Notes under the pieces: model-generated
The model's input: the letters and a program-made list of their open reading frames with translations, nothing else
The model's database searches: none
What the model was told of the DNA's origin: nothing
Source of the DNA: Winogradskyella sp.
GTDB taxonomy: Bacteria; Bacteroidota; Bacteroidia; Flavobacteriales; Flavobacteriaceae
Assembly (NCBI GenBank): GCA_030149175.1
Contig: JASBSA010000099.1
Span: 1 to 64,000 of the forward strand
Direction: 5' to 3'
Length of the DNA: 64,000 nt
Position numbers and translations under genes: made by a program
Shown: positions 51,160-59,574 of the stretch, piece after piece
Position numbering within the stretch: position 1 is the first letter of the stretch
Layout: every line of letters starts with the position of its first letter

Positions 51160-51528
51160 TTAATTATTATAATATTTAATAGCTGATTTTCTTAGCCTAG
51201 AAACTAAAGTTAAGAATTCTTCTGGTTCGCCCGTATTACCTTCAATTTTATAGGTCATAGTGGACTTTTTTCCGTTAGACATCATGGTTCCATTACAAAC
51301 CAGACTAAATGAAATAGCTTCGTTGGGATCTGCTTCATTCAAAATTTCTTTAATGTCTTCCACTTTAAAAGTGTTTTCAATATCTTTTGCTGAATCTACA
51401 GTAACCACGACCTCCAAATTTGAGATTTTGGTCTGTGAAAGATTACTTGTTTTACCATTTAACTGGTTTTGACTTAATGCTGCTGTTGCAATTGTTAGCA
51501 TTAAGCATGTGAACATTTTTTTAAACAT
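51160..51528 (-). CDS. Small secreted protein heading the GLPGLI operon
   Basis: A 122-residue protein with a signal peptide (MFKKMFTCLMLTIATAALSQ). It has a compact domain (ISNLEVVVTVDSAKDIENTFKVEDIKEILNEADPNEAISFSLVCNG, then STMTYKIEGNTGEPEEFLTLVSRLRK). No family was recognised. It is the first gene after the intergenic region with the GTTAAC repeats and is divergent from the histidine kinase, so it may be the direct target or a sensor accessory. Confidence 0.72.
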   Translation of the reverse strand: MFKKMFTCLMLTIATAALSQNQLNGKTSNLSQTKISNLEVVVTVDSAKDIENTFKVEDIKEILNEADPNEAISFSLVCNGTMMSNGKKSTMTYKIEGNTGEPEEFLTLVSRLRKSAIKYYNN

Positions 51529-51584
51529 AACTGTCGTTTTATTGATTAATACATCACAAATATCTACAGTAAGTTTTATTCTTT

Positions 51585-51614
51585 GAGTTAACTAGTGTTA
51601 ACGTGTGTTAACCG
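51585..51614. promoter_or_regulatory. Three GTTAAC direct repeats at 10-bp spacing
   Basis: GAGTTAACTA, GTGTTAACGT and GTGTTAACCG follow without gaps. Direct repeats at 10-11 bp are the usual arrangement of OmpR-family binding sites, and such a regulator is encoded at 53145. The site lies between the divergent GLPGLI operon and kinase gene. Confidence 0.65.
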
Positions 51615-51640
51615 ATTGATGCTAAGTAGTTTTTTACAAT

Positions 51641-51648
51641 TACTTTTG
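51641..51648 (+). promoter_or_regulatory. TAnnTTTG box of the histidine kinase gene
   Basis: TACTTTTG is a perfect -7 match ending 4 bases before the ATG at 51653, with TTG 22 bases upstream. The transcript would have almost no leader. Confidence 0.4.
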
Positions 51649-51652
51649 AAAT

Positions 51653-53152
51653 ATGAACGATAAAAGATATAAATGGATTTTATATACCATAGTAGCTGTT
51701 ATAGCAGTTACAATTGGCATACAAGTGTTTTGGAACTACAAAAACTACCAATCCAATAAACAACAACTTGTTAATGATGTACAAATAAGTTTAGATAAAG
51801 CAGTTGATGATTATTATGCCGCTCTTGCCGAACGCACTACAGTAGGAATCTTTTTAGAAGGAGACCAACAAAAAGACCCATTGAATGAGGAAGGGCATAT
51901 TAAAAAGTTTTTACAGCAAATTGACACTGACTCTTTTGGTTTTAAGAATATAGATAAAATAGATATTAGTAATATAGAGGGTGTTACCGTACTTAGAGGT
52001 TTTAAGGCAGATTCTATGTCTAAAGTTATAGATGAACAAATAAAACCTTCCAAAGCAGAAGATTTTAAAAAGAAACTAGATAGCATCAAGCAAAATAAAA
52101 ATATCAAGGATATTTCTGAATTTGAAATTTTAACTTCCAAGATAGTAGTATCCATAAGTAATGACAGCTTAGATCTTATAGAATTGGATAGTTTGGTAAG
52201 GCAAGAATTTTTAAGAAAGAAACTTTATTTAGATTATAATTTACATTTCAATAGAGTAAAAAACAAAGACTCGTTACCAAGTTTAAAGAACAAACTACAT
52301 ACCTCATCAAAATCCACCTTTTTACCAAAAGGAAGTCACTTAGGCATTAGTTTCACCAACGAAACTAAACTTGTGTTAAAACGAAGTTTGGGAGGTATTC
52401 TTATTTCCACTTTACTAATTGCTGCGGTTATAAGTAGTCTCTTTTATCTTCTTATGATTATTAAACACCAAAAGCAATTAGCCGAAGTAAAAAACGACCT
52501 AATCAGTAATATTACGCACGAGTTTAAAACACCAATTGCCACTATAGGAGTAGCTTTGGAAAGTATTAGCAACTTTAATGCTATTGAGGACAAAGAAAAA
52601 ACCAAGAACTATGTTAACATGTCTTCACAGCAATTAGACAAGCTGAATCTTATGGTTGAAAAATTATTAGAAACCGCAACCTTAGACAGTGACAAATTAG
52701 AGCTTAAAAAAGAGTGTATAGATGTAGTAACGCTTCTTAATGACTTATCTAGACGCTACAAAATTCAGTTTCCAGAAAAGGAATTCAACACAAGTCTAAA
52801 AGTTGAACATTTAGAAACTAAGGTCGATGTTTTTCATTTTGAAAATGCGCTGAACAACATACTAGACAATGCGGTAAAATACGGTGGCAAAATTATTTCT
52901 GTAGATCTAATTCCAAAAGAAAAGAGTTTTGACATTCTAATTTCAGACAACGGAAACATATTATCTAAAGCTAACAAGGAACGTATTTTTGAAAAATTCT
53001 ATCGTGTGCCAAAAGGAAATACACACGATGTAAAAGGGTTTGGTATTGGCTTATACTACACAAAATCAATAATCGAAAAACATGGTGGAACTATAAATGT
53101 AGATCTCAGCAGAGATTTAACTACATTTAAAATTACATTACCAAATGGCTGA
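51653..53152 (+). CDS. Sensor histidine kinase of the GLPGLI system
   Basis: A 499-residue kinase. Two membrane segments (about 8-27 and 247-270) enclose a 215-residue periplasmic sensor rich in charged residues. The H box is ITHEFKTPIATIG with His289, the N box is NALNNILDNAVKYGG, and the G boxes are SDNGNILSKANKERIFEKFYR and KGFGIGLYYTKSI. No HAMP domain is evident. Its last 8 bases overlap the response regulator gene. Confidence 0.92.
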   Translation: MNDKRYKWILYTIVAVIAVTIGIQVFWNYKNYQSNKQQLVNDVQISLDKAVDDYYAALAERTTVGIFLEGDQQKDPLNEEGHIKKFLQQIDTDSFGFKNIDKIDISNIEGVTVLRGFKADSMSKVIDEQIKPSKAEDFKKKLDSIKQNKNIKDISEFEILTSKIVVSISNDSLDLIELDSLVRQEFLRKKLYLDYNLHFNRVKNKDSLPSLKNKLHTSSKSTFLPKGSHLGISFTNETKLVLKRSLGGILISTLLIAAVISSLFYLLMIIKHQKQLAEVKNDLISNITHEFKTPIATIGVALESISNFNAIEDKEKTKNYVNMSSQQLDKLNLMVEKLLETATLDSDKLELKKECIDVVTLLNDLSRRYKIQFPEKEFNTSLKVEHLETKVDVFHFENALNNILDNAVKYGGKIISVDLIPKEKSFDILISDNGNILSKANKERIFEKFYRVPKGNTHDVKGFGIGLYYTKSIIEKHGGTINVDLSRDLTTFKITLPNG

Positions 53153-53828
53153 AAAAATAAAACTACTCCTTGCTGAAGACGAAGCAGCGTTAGGACAAAT
53201 CATAAAAGAAAGTTTGGAAACCCGTGATTTTGAAGTCATCCTCTGTGATAATGGCGAAAAAGCATTTGAAAAATACCAATCCGAGCAACCAGAACTATTG
53301 GTATTGGATGTTATGATGCCCAAAAAAGACGGTTTCACTTTAGCAAAAGATGTTAGAGCAATTGACGATGCAATTCCTATTATTTTTTTAACTGCTAAAT
53401 CTCAAACAGCAGATGTGGTAGAAGGGTTTTCTATTGGAGGCAATGACTATCTTAAAAAACCTTTCAGCATGGAAGAACTTATTGTACGTATTCATAATTT
53501 ACTGAATCGTACCAAAGTTCAAAAAACATCTGAAAGTTTGGTCATTGGAAAATACACTTTTGACTTCCCGAAACAACAACTTAGCTTTCAAGATGAAGAA
53601 GCGATACAACTTACACATCGAGAATCCCATTTGTTATTTCACCTCATAAAAAACAAGAATCAAGTTTTAGATCGTTCTTTAATCCTTAACAAACTTTGGG
53701 GAACAGACGATTTTTTCTCTGCTAGGAGCATGGATGTCTTTATAACTAAACTCAGAAAAAAACTAGACAAAGACGAAAGTCTTCAGATTATAAATGTCCG
53801 TGGGTATGGTTATAAACTCACGGATTAA
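53145..53828 (+). CDS. OmpR-family response regulator of the GLPGLI system
   Basis: A 227-residue regulator. The receiver has LLLAEDEAALG with the acidic pair Glu11-Asp12, phospho-acceptor Asp55 (LLVLDVMMPKKDGF) and Lys in NDYLKKPFS. The C-terminal winged helix (VIGKYTFDFPKQQL, LTHRESHLLFHLIKNKNQVLDRSLILNKLWG and ARSMDVFITKLRKKL) is OmpR/PhoB-like. It is translationally coupled to the kinase and probably binds the GTTAAC repeats. Confidence 0.93.
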   Translation: MAEKIKLLLAEDEAALGQIIKESLETRDFEVILCDNGEKAFEKYQSEQPELLVLDVMMPKKDGFTLAKDVRAIDDAIPIIFLTAKSQTADVVEGFSIGGNDYLKKPFSMEELIVRIHNLLNRTKVQKTSESLVIGKYTFDFPKQQLSFQDEEAIQLTHRESHLLFHLIKNKNQVLDRSLILNKLWGTDDFFSARSMDVFITKLRKKLDKDESLQIINVRGYGYKLTD

Positions 53829-53860
53829 GGCATTATACTATTTTTGTCTTGTTGAATTCT

Positions 53861-53948
53861 TGTCTGCCGAAAGACAGGTATTTCAGCAACTCCATTAATT
53901 CTTAAACCTATATTTTTAAAAAGATTCTGAAACTAGTTCAGAATGACA
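53861..53948 (+). repeat. Two hairpin repeats after the response regulator
   Basis: TGTCTGCCGAAAGACAGG (from 53861) and GATTCTGAAACTAGTTCAG with AATGACA (53923-53948). The second is a family A copy with its own arm sequence. Confidence 0.65.
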
Positions 53949-53985
53949 CAATCATTGGTGCAATTTTTGTATTTTTCTGTCTTAT

Positions 53986-54768
53986 ATGAAGTGTTTAGTT
54001 TATTCCCTTTTTCTAATTAGTCTTCCACTCTGTGCTCAAGATAACGTACAGATGCAAATTGAAGATTCAACCAAAATACAGGCTAAATCCGTTTTTGGAA
54101 TAGATACGTTTGGCACACTATATTATGCCACAGATAATAACACCTTTAATAAAAAAACGAAGGATACAACCATAACTTATGCTAACTTTCAACTTGGAGA
54201 AATCACAACAGCAAATAGTTTTAATCCATTAAAAATCAATCTTTTTTATAAGGATTTCAATACTGTTGTTATTTTAGACAATCGTTTGGCAGAAGTATTT
54301 AAAGTAGACTTTAACACACTTCAAGATTATAAGAATGTAAGCTTTGTTTCTACAGGCTTTGACAATACACTTTGGATTTTTAATCAAGACCTACAACAAT
54401 TAGAATTGTACGATTACAAAACCAATAAAATAAAGCAAAAAACGGTCCCAATACAGTCGGAGGTTTTAGATCTAAAAAGCGATTACAACAATTGCTACAT
54501 GCTTACCGAAAAGTATCTTTACGTCTACAATTATTTTGGAAGTCTTATTGCGAAGCACACAAATACTGGATACAAAAGCATGGCATTTAGTAAAGCTCAT
54601 TTAGTTTTAAGAAAAGAAAACAATCTCTTTTTACTTTCTAAAAACAGTAATGAAATAAAACCTATCGAGCACCCAAATTTGTTAATAAGTCAGTTTTTGG
54701 TAACCAACGAAACCTTGTATATTTACCACGACGAAATTCTGCGTCAATACCAACTAAAATTACAATAA
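53986..54768 (+). CDS. Secreted protein of unknown function
   Basis: A 260-residue protein with a signal peptide (MKCLVYSLFLISLPLCAQ). The body shows repeated short strands such as SVFGIDTFGTLYYATDN, NTVVILDNRLAEVFKVDF, NTLWIFNQDLQQLELYDYKTN and KYLYVYNYFGSLIAKHTN, the pattern of a beta-propeller. No enzyme motif is seen. It ends 3 bases before the nucleoside kinase and is probably co-transcribed with it. Confidence 0.75.
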   Translation: MKCLVYSLFLISLPLCAQDNVQMQIEDSTKIQAKSVFGIDTFGTLYYATDNNTFNKKTKDTTITYANFQLGEITTANSFNPLKINLFYKDFNTVVILDNRLAEVFKVDFNTLQDYKNVSFVSTGFDNTLWIFNQDLQQLELYDYKTNKIKQKTVPIQSEVLDLKSDYNNCYMLTEKYLYVYNYFGSLIAKHTNTGYKSMAFSKAHLVLRKENNLFLLSKNSNEIKPIEHPNLLISQFLVTNETLYIYHDEILRQYQLKLQ

Positions 54769-54771
54769 ATT

Positions 54772-55386
54772 ATGCATTTTGCTATTGCTGGAAATATAGG
54801 AGCAGGAAAGACGACGTTGACTAAAATGTTAGCCAAACACTACAAATGGGAAGCCCAATTAGAGGATGTAGTAGACAACCCATACTTAGATGATTTTTAC
54901 AATCAAATGGAACGTTGGAGTTTTAACCTACAGGTATATTTTCTAAACAGCAGATTTCGTCAGATTAATCAGATTCAAAATAGTGGTAAAGACATAATAC
55001 AGGACAGAACCATCTATGAGGATGCGCATATCTTTGCTCCTAACTTGCACGCTATGGGCTTAATGACCAATCGCGATTTTGAAAATTACTCATCGTTGTT
55101 TGAATTGATGGAATCCTTTGTTAAAGGACCTGATTTATTGATTTACCTAAGAAGCTCTATTCCTAATTTGGTAGCTCAGATCCATAAACGCGGTCGTGAT
55201 TACGAAAACACCATTAGTATCGACTACTTGAGCCGTCTTAACGAGCGATACGAAGCTTGGATTACCAAATACGACAAGGGTAATTTATTAATTATTGACG
55301 TTGATAATTTAGACTTTGTTGCCAATCCTGAAGATTTAGGTGGTATCATCAATAAAATTGATGCAGAAATCAATGGTTTATTTTAA
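54772..55386 (+). CDS. Deoxynucleoside kinase
   Basis: A 204-residue kinase of the dNK family. The P-loop is GNIGAGKTTLT (7-17), the catalytic/base site is DRTIYEDAHIFA, and the LID-like segment is QIHKRGRDYEN. Such enzymes salvage deoxyadenosine, deoxyguanosine or pyrimidine deoxynucleosides by phosphorylation. Exact base preference cannot be read from sequence. It converges on the App1-like gene with a 4-base overlap. Confidence 0.9.
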   Translation: MHFAIAGNIGAGKTTLTKMLAKHYKWEAQLEDVVDNPYLDDFYNQMERWSFNLQVYFLNSRFRQINQIQNSGKDIIQDRTIYEDAHIFAPNLHAMGLMTNRDFENYSSLFELMESFVKGPDLLIYLRSSIPNLVAQIHKRGRDYENTISIDYLSRLNERYEAWITKYDKGNLLIIDVDNLDFVANPEDLGGIINKIDAEINGLF

Positions 55387-56381
55387 ATAATAAACTTGTT
55401 TTCCCTAGCATGCTCAATGGCCTGCGAACTACTTTCTACCAACAACATTTTTGTAGTTTTATAATTATCCACAAGACTCTTTACACGAAGCATTTTCTTT
55501 TTGTGCTTAACGCTACGTAGGTATATAGCTAAAATTCTATTAGGGAATTTTTCTGCTATTTTTATATAGATATCTGGATCGTGTTCGCCACTATCACCAA
55601 TTAAAATGAACGGTAAATTAGGATAGGTCTTCAGCAAATTTAATATTTCTTTTTGCTTTTGTGGTTTTTCATCTTGGGGTTGTTTTCTAAGAAGATTACT
55701 AAAATTCCTTAATAAAATTGGGCCTTTAGGAAATTTATGTTGTCTTAAAAACAACTCGAGATAACGGTATAAGTTCCAAGGGCTATGACTCACATAAAAA
55801 ATAGGATTGGCATTTTTTCCTGAGGCTCCTCGATGAAGTTTATGATAAAAATCTGCAGCTCCTTCTAGTGGAATTCTATTTTTGGCGTGTTTAAATACCG
55901 AATTATAAATCACTTTCCATTTTAAAGTACTTACCACACCTGTATGAATTATAGTATCATCTATATCACTTACAACACCAAATTGAGCATTAGTTGAAGG
56001 TATCAGTATTTCTCCAGGAAATCTATTGTCATTTTGAATAGTTCTCTTGATGTTTACATCGTTATAAGATAATTCAAAAGGCAACCAACCTTCGTCATTA
56101 GTAAGTTTAGATAACTCGGCTAAATTGGCTTCAACTTTATAATAACCATCTCTATCCGTTTGTCCTTTTAAAACACTTCCATTTGGTAATTTTATATTGA
56201 CACCAACGTTTTTAATTTCATCAGTTTCAAACCGTTTCCAAGTGTTAACAATGAGATGCCAAGTATTCTGATTTTCGAGATCAATAGACTCATCTTCTAA
56301 AGCTCTTCCACGTGCATAGAAGTGGGTATCTGTACCATACCCTTGAAATGCAATAATTTGAAGCGGATCTTTTTTTAACAT
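55383..56381 (-). CDS. App1-like phosphatidate phosphatase family protein
   Basis: A 332-residue protein. An N-terminal beta domain (FQGYGTDTHFYARGRAL and GVNIKLPNGSVLKGQTDRDGYY) is followed by the App1 catalytic domain with the DxDxT motif SDIDDTIIHTG, then FYVSHSPWNLYRYLELFL and FILIGDSGEHDPDIY. The eukaryotic family member is a phosphatidate phosphatase; bacterial members are uncharacterised. It is cytoplasmic, with no signal peptide. Confidence 0.83.
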   Translation of the reverse strand: MLKKDPLQIIAFQGYGTDTHFYARGRALEDESIDLENQNTWHLIVNTWKRFETDEIKNVGVNIKLPNGSVLKGQTDRDGYYKVEANLAELSKLTNDEGWLPFELSYNDVNIKRTIQNDNRFPGEILIPSTNAQFGVVSDIDDTIIHTGVVSTLKWKVIYNSVFKHAKNRIPLEGAADFYHKLHRGASGKNANPIFYVSHSPWNLYRYLELFLRQHKFPKGPILLRNFSNLLRKQPQDEKPQKQKEILNLLKTYPNLPFILIGDSGEHDPDIYIKIAEKFPNRILAIYLRSVKHKKKMLRVKSLVDNYKTTKMLLVESSSQAIEHARENKFII

Positions 56382-56408
56382 CTATTAATCTTAATATGTA
56401 AAAATAAA

Positions 56409-56434
56409 AAAACCACGCTGTTTAGCGTGGTTTT
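56409..56434 (-). terminator. Terminator of hppA
   Basis: AAAACCACGCT (56409-56419) pairs with AGCGTGGTTTT (56424-56434). On the minus strand the hairpin is followed by T runs, 20 bases after the hppA stop. Confidence 0.8.
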
Positions 56435-56454
56435 AATTATTAGTTATTCAAAAA

Positions 56455-58854
56455 TCATTCTTTAGTGATTTTAATGTCTTCTATTACTTTTTCAACTTTA
56501 TCTGCACTTGTTTTAACAGTTGCTTCAAAAGCCTCTAATTCTTTTTTTACTTCAGCTTCTGTACCTTCAAAAGTAATCACTTCAGAAACTTTTTTACCAT
56601 CTTTCGTAGTAGAATAGTTTACTGTAGCTTTTGCCATATCTTTTGACTCTACTGTCATTTCTATTGAAACTTCATCTTCATTGTTAGCCAAACCTTCATC
56701 AGAAGCATGACCACCTAAAATTGGTGCTATTACTAAACCAACTAAACACGTTAATTTTATTAAAATGTTCATTGAAGGCCCAGACGTATCCTTAAAAGGA
56801 TCCCCAACTGTATCACCTGTTACTGCTGCTTTATGTGCATCAGAACCTTTATATTCCATCTTTCCATTGATTTCAACACCAGCTTCGAAAGACTTCTTAG
56901 CGTTGTCCCATGCACCACCAGCATTGTTTTGAAAGATAGCCCACATTACACCACTTACACAAACACCAGCCATGTAACCACCTAGTGGTTCAGCACCAAA
57001 AACTAAACCAACGATTATAGGAGTAATGATTGTAATAAGACCTGGCAGTAACATTTCCTTTAACGCTGCTTTTGTAGAAATATCTACACATTTTGCATAT
57101 TCAGGTGTGCCAGTACCTTCCATAATACCCGGAATTTCTTTGAACTGACGACGTACTTCTTGTACCATTTCCATTGCAGCTTTACCTACAGATTGCATTG
57201 CTAAAGCAGAGAAGATCACAGGAATCATACCACCAACAAATAACATAGCTAAAACGTCTGCTTTAAAGATATTAATACCATCTATACCAGTAAAAGTAAC
57301 GTAAGCCGCAAATAAAGCTAAGGCTGTTAAAGCAGCAGAAGCAATCGCAAACCCTTTACCTACAGCAGCAGTTGTATTTCCTACTGAATCTAAAATATCT
57401 GTACGCTCACGAACGTGAGGCTCTAATTCACTCATCTCTGCAACACCACCTGCGTTATCTGCTATAGGTCCAAAAGCATCAATAGCCAATTGCATAGCAG
57501 TCGTCGCCATCATTGCTGAAGCTGCCAAAGCAACACCATAGAAACCTGCTAAGGCATAAGATCCATAAATTGCAGCTGCAAATAATATTACTGATAAGAA
57601 CGTAGATTTCATACCGACTGCTAAACCTGCTATAATGTTTGTTGCAGCACCTGTAGAACTATTTTTCACAATATCTAAAACTGGTTTTTTACCTAAAGAT
57701 GTATAGTGTGCCGTAACCATAGAGATTAAAGCTCCAACGGCCAATCCAATCATTGCCGCATAGAATACGTGACGTGATGGTATCATTTTTACTCCTTCAC
57801 CGAAAAATTTCATTTCCATTGTCATTGGCAGCATCCAACGGATTAAGAACCAACTTGCAATAAGTGTAATAATTATTGACACCCAGTTACCCATATCCAA
57901 TGCCTTTTGAACTTGGGCTTCTTTAGCATCGTTTGAAGAAATTCTTACCAAGAATGTTCCGATGATAGATGCTAACACTCCAACACCAGCTATCACTAAA
58001 GGTAATAATATTGGTCCCATGTTATTAAAGGCATCCGTAAACTGTGTTGTTGCAGACATGTCCTTAATAACATAGTTGCCCAATACCATAGCAGCTAGTA
58101 CCGTTGCCACATAAGATCCGAATAAATCAGCTCCCATACCTGCTACGTCACCAACATTATCACCAACATTATCTGCAATGGTTGCTGGGTTACGAGGATC
58201 ATCTTCTGGAATACCAGCTTCAACCTTACCTACTAAGTCAGCACCTACGTCTGCAGCTTTGGTATAGATACCACCACCAACTCTAGCGAATAATGCAATA
58301 GATTCAGCTCCTAATGAGAAGCCTGCTAAGGTTTCTAAAACCACAGTCATTTCATTATAGAAACTTCCCCCTTCAGTCATGAACTGACCTAAAAAGATAA
58401 AGAATAATAAACTTAAGCCTAAAACTGCTAAACCAGCCACACCAAGTCCCATTACTGTACCACCACCAAAAGATACTTTTAGTGCGTGTGGCAAACTTGT
58501 TTTAGCTGCCTCTGCAGTACGAGCATTAGCTTCTGTAGCAATACGCATACCTACATTACCTGCTAAAGCCGAAAATACAGCTCCTAAAATAAAAGCAGGA
58601 ATTATCATAACGCTAGTCGTATCAACAACCTGAGATATACCGAACAGTGCAGCTGATGCTATAATTACAAAAACTAGCAATAAACGATACTCAGCACCCA
58701 AAAAGGCCAATGCTCCTTCTTTAATGGATTTTGAGATGTTTTGCATTTTTTCGTTTCCTGCATTCTGCTTTTTTACCCATGACATTTTTATAAACATAAA
58801 AAGCAATCCGACGATTGCTAATACCATTGGTACAAAAATCATATTTGATTCCAT
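56455..58854 (-). CDS. hppA: Membrane-bound ion-pumping pyrophosphatase HppA
   Basis: A 799-residue polytopic enzyme that pumps ions while hydrolysing pyrophosphate. The acidic motif [23 protein letters not shown] is clear, and [13 protein letters not shown] with Ala in the GNTTA position is the potassium-dependent form. Na+ or H+ specificity cannot be told. After the last membrane segment ([13 protein letters not shown]) a charged tail of about 85 residues continues to the C-terminus, longer than the usual family end. It is a separate unit from the soluble pyrophosphatase upstream. Confidence 0.94.
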   Translation of the reverse strand: MESNMIFVPMVLAIVGLLFMFIKMSWVKKQNAGNEKMQNISKSIKEGALAFLGAEYRLLLVFVIIASAALFGISQVVDTTSVMIIPAFILGAVFSALAGNVGMRIATEANARTAEAAKTSLPHALKVSFGGGTVMGLGVAGLAVLGLSLLFFIFLGQFMTEGGSFYNEMTVVLETLAGFSLGAESIALFARVGGGIYTKAADVGADLVGKVEAGIPEDDPRNPATIADNVGDNVGDVAGMGADLFGSYVATVLAAMVLGNYVIKDMSATTQFTDAFNNMGPILLPLVIAGVGVLASIIGTFLVRISSNDAKEAQVQKALDMGNWVSIIITLIASWFLIRWMLPMTMEMKFFGEGVKMIPSRHVFYAAMIGLAVGALISMVTAHYTSLGKKPVLDIVKNSSTGAATNIIAGLAVGMKSTFLSVILFAAAIYGSYALAGFYGVALAASAMMATTAMQLAIDAFGPIADNAGGVAEMSELEPHVRERTDILDSVGNTTAAVGKGFAIASAALTALALFAAYVTFTGIDGINIFKADVLAMLFVGGMIPVIFSALAMQSVGKAAMEMVQEVRRQFKEIPGIMEGTGTPEYAKCVDISTKAALKEMLLPGLITIITPIIVGLVFGAEPLGGYMAGVCVSGVMWAIFQNNAGGAWDNAKKSFEAGVEINGKMEYKGSDAHKAAVTGDTVGDPFKDTSGPSMNILIKLTCLVGLVIAPILGGHASDEGLANNEDEVSIEMTVESKDMAKATVNYSTTKDGKKVSEVITFEGTEAEVKKELEAFEATVKTSADKVEKVIEDIKITKE

Positions 58855-58922
58855 AAATATTTATTGAGATTAGTTATTCGCTTTTAAAACTGGGCAAAAG
58901 TAGTAAATTAATGTTAATAGAA

Positions 58923-58953
58923 AAACCCTTTTACCATCAATGTAAAAGGGTTT
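58923..58953 (-). terminator. Terminator of ppa
   Basis: AAACCCTTTTAC (58923-58934) pairs with GTAAAAGGGTTT (58942-58953); the T run follows on the minus strand. Confidence 0.8.
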
Positions 58954-58977
58954 ATGTATTTTAATTGAGAGATTTAA

Positions 58978-59505
58978 CTATATCGTAAAATCTCCATTAG
59001 ACTTATGCTCACTATTGTTGTATCTCTCAATGCATTTCTTTACAATGCCACGAGCTTCCTCGGCATTTCCCCAACCATCTACGTCAACTTTTTTCTTTTC
59101 TAAGTCTTTATAAACTTGAAAAAAGTGGGTTATTTCATCTAGCCTATGAGGGTTAAGGTCACTAATATCTTCTTTTAAACTCCATATGGGATCAGAAACC
59201 GGGACGCAAACTACCTTTTCATCTGGACCTTTTTCATCTGCCATATGGAACACGCCTATTGGCTTCACCTCCATAACACACATCGGAAATGTTGGCTCGT
59301 GTCCTAAAACTAAAACATCTAAAGGGTCTCCATCTAGCGCTAACGTTTTTGGAACAAAACCATAATCGCCAGGGTACATCATTGATGAAAACAGCATCCT
59401 ATCGAAACGGATTTTCTTCAACTCAAAATCATACTCATACTTATTACGGCTTCCTTTTGGAATTTCTATTAATACGTCAAAAGTTAATTGATTATTTTTT
59501 TCCAT
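58978..59505 (-). CDS. ppa: Soluble inorganic pyrophosphatase
   Basis: About 175 residues from the ATG at 59505; the TTG at 59526 is less likely. The family I signature DGDPLDVLVL supplies the metal-binding aspartates, with IEIPKGSRNKYEYD at the substrate site and MYPGDYGFVP. It hydrolyses the pyrophosphate released by biosynthesis. Its neighbour hppA does the same at the membrane. Confidence 0.94.
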   Translation of the reverse strand: MEKNNQLTFDVLIEIPKGSRNKYEYDFELKKIRFDRMLFSSMMYPGDYGFVPKTLALDGDPLDVLVLGHEPTFPMCVMEVKPIGVFHMADEKGPDEKVVCVPVSDPIWSLKEDISDLNPHRLDEITHFFQVYKDLEKKKVDVDGWGNAEEARGIVKKCIERYNNSEHKSNGDFTI

Positions 59506-59574
59506 GTGCAAAACTAAAGATTGCAAATATAGCCTAAGACTGATGTTTCACAAAACATCGTGATTAATTTGTGT

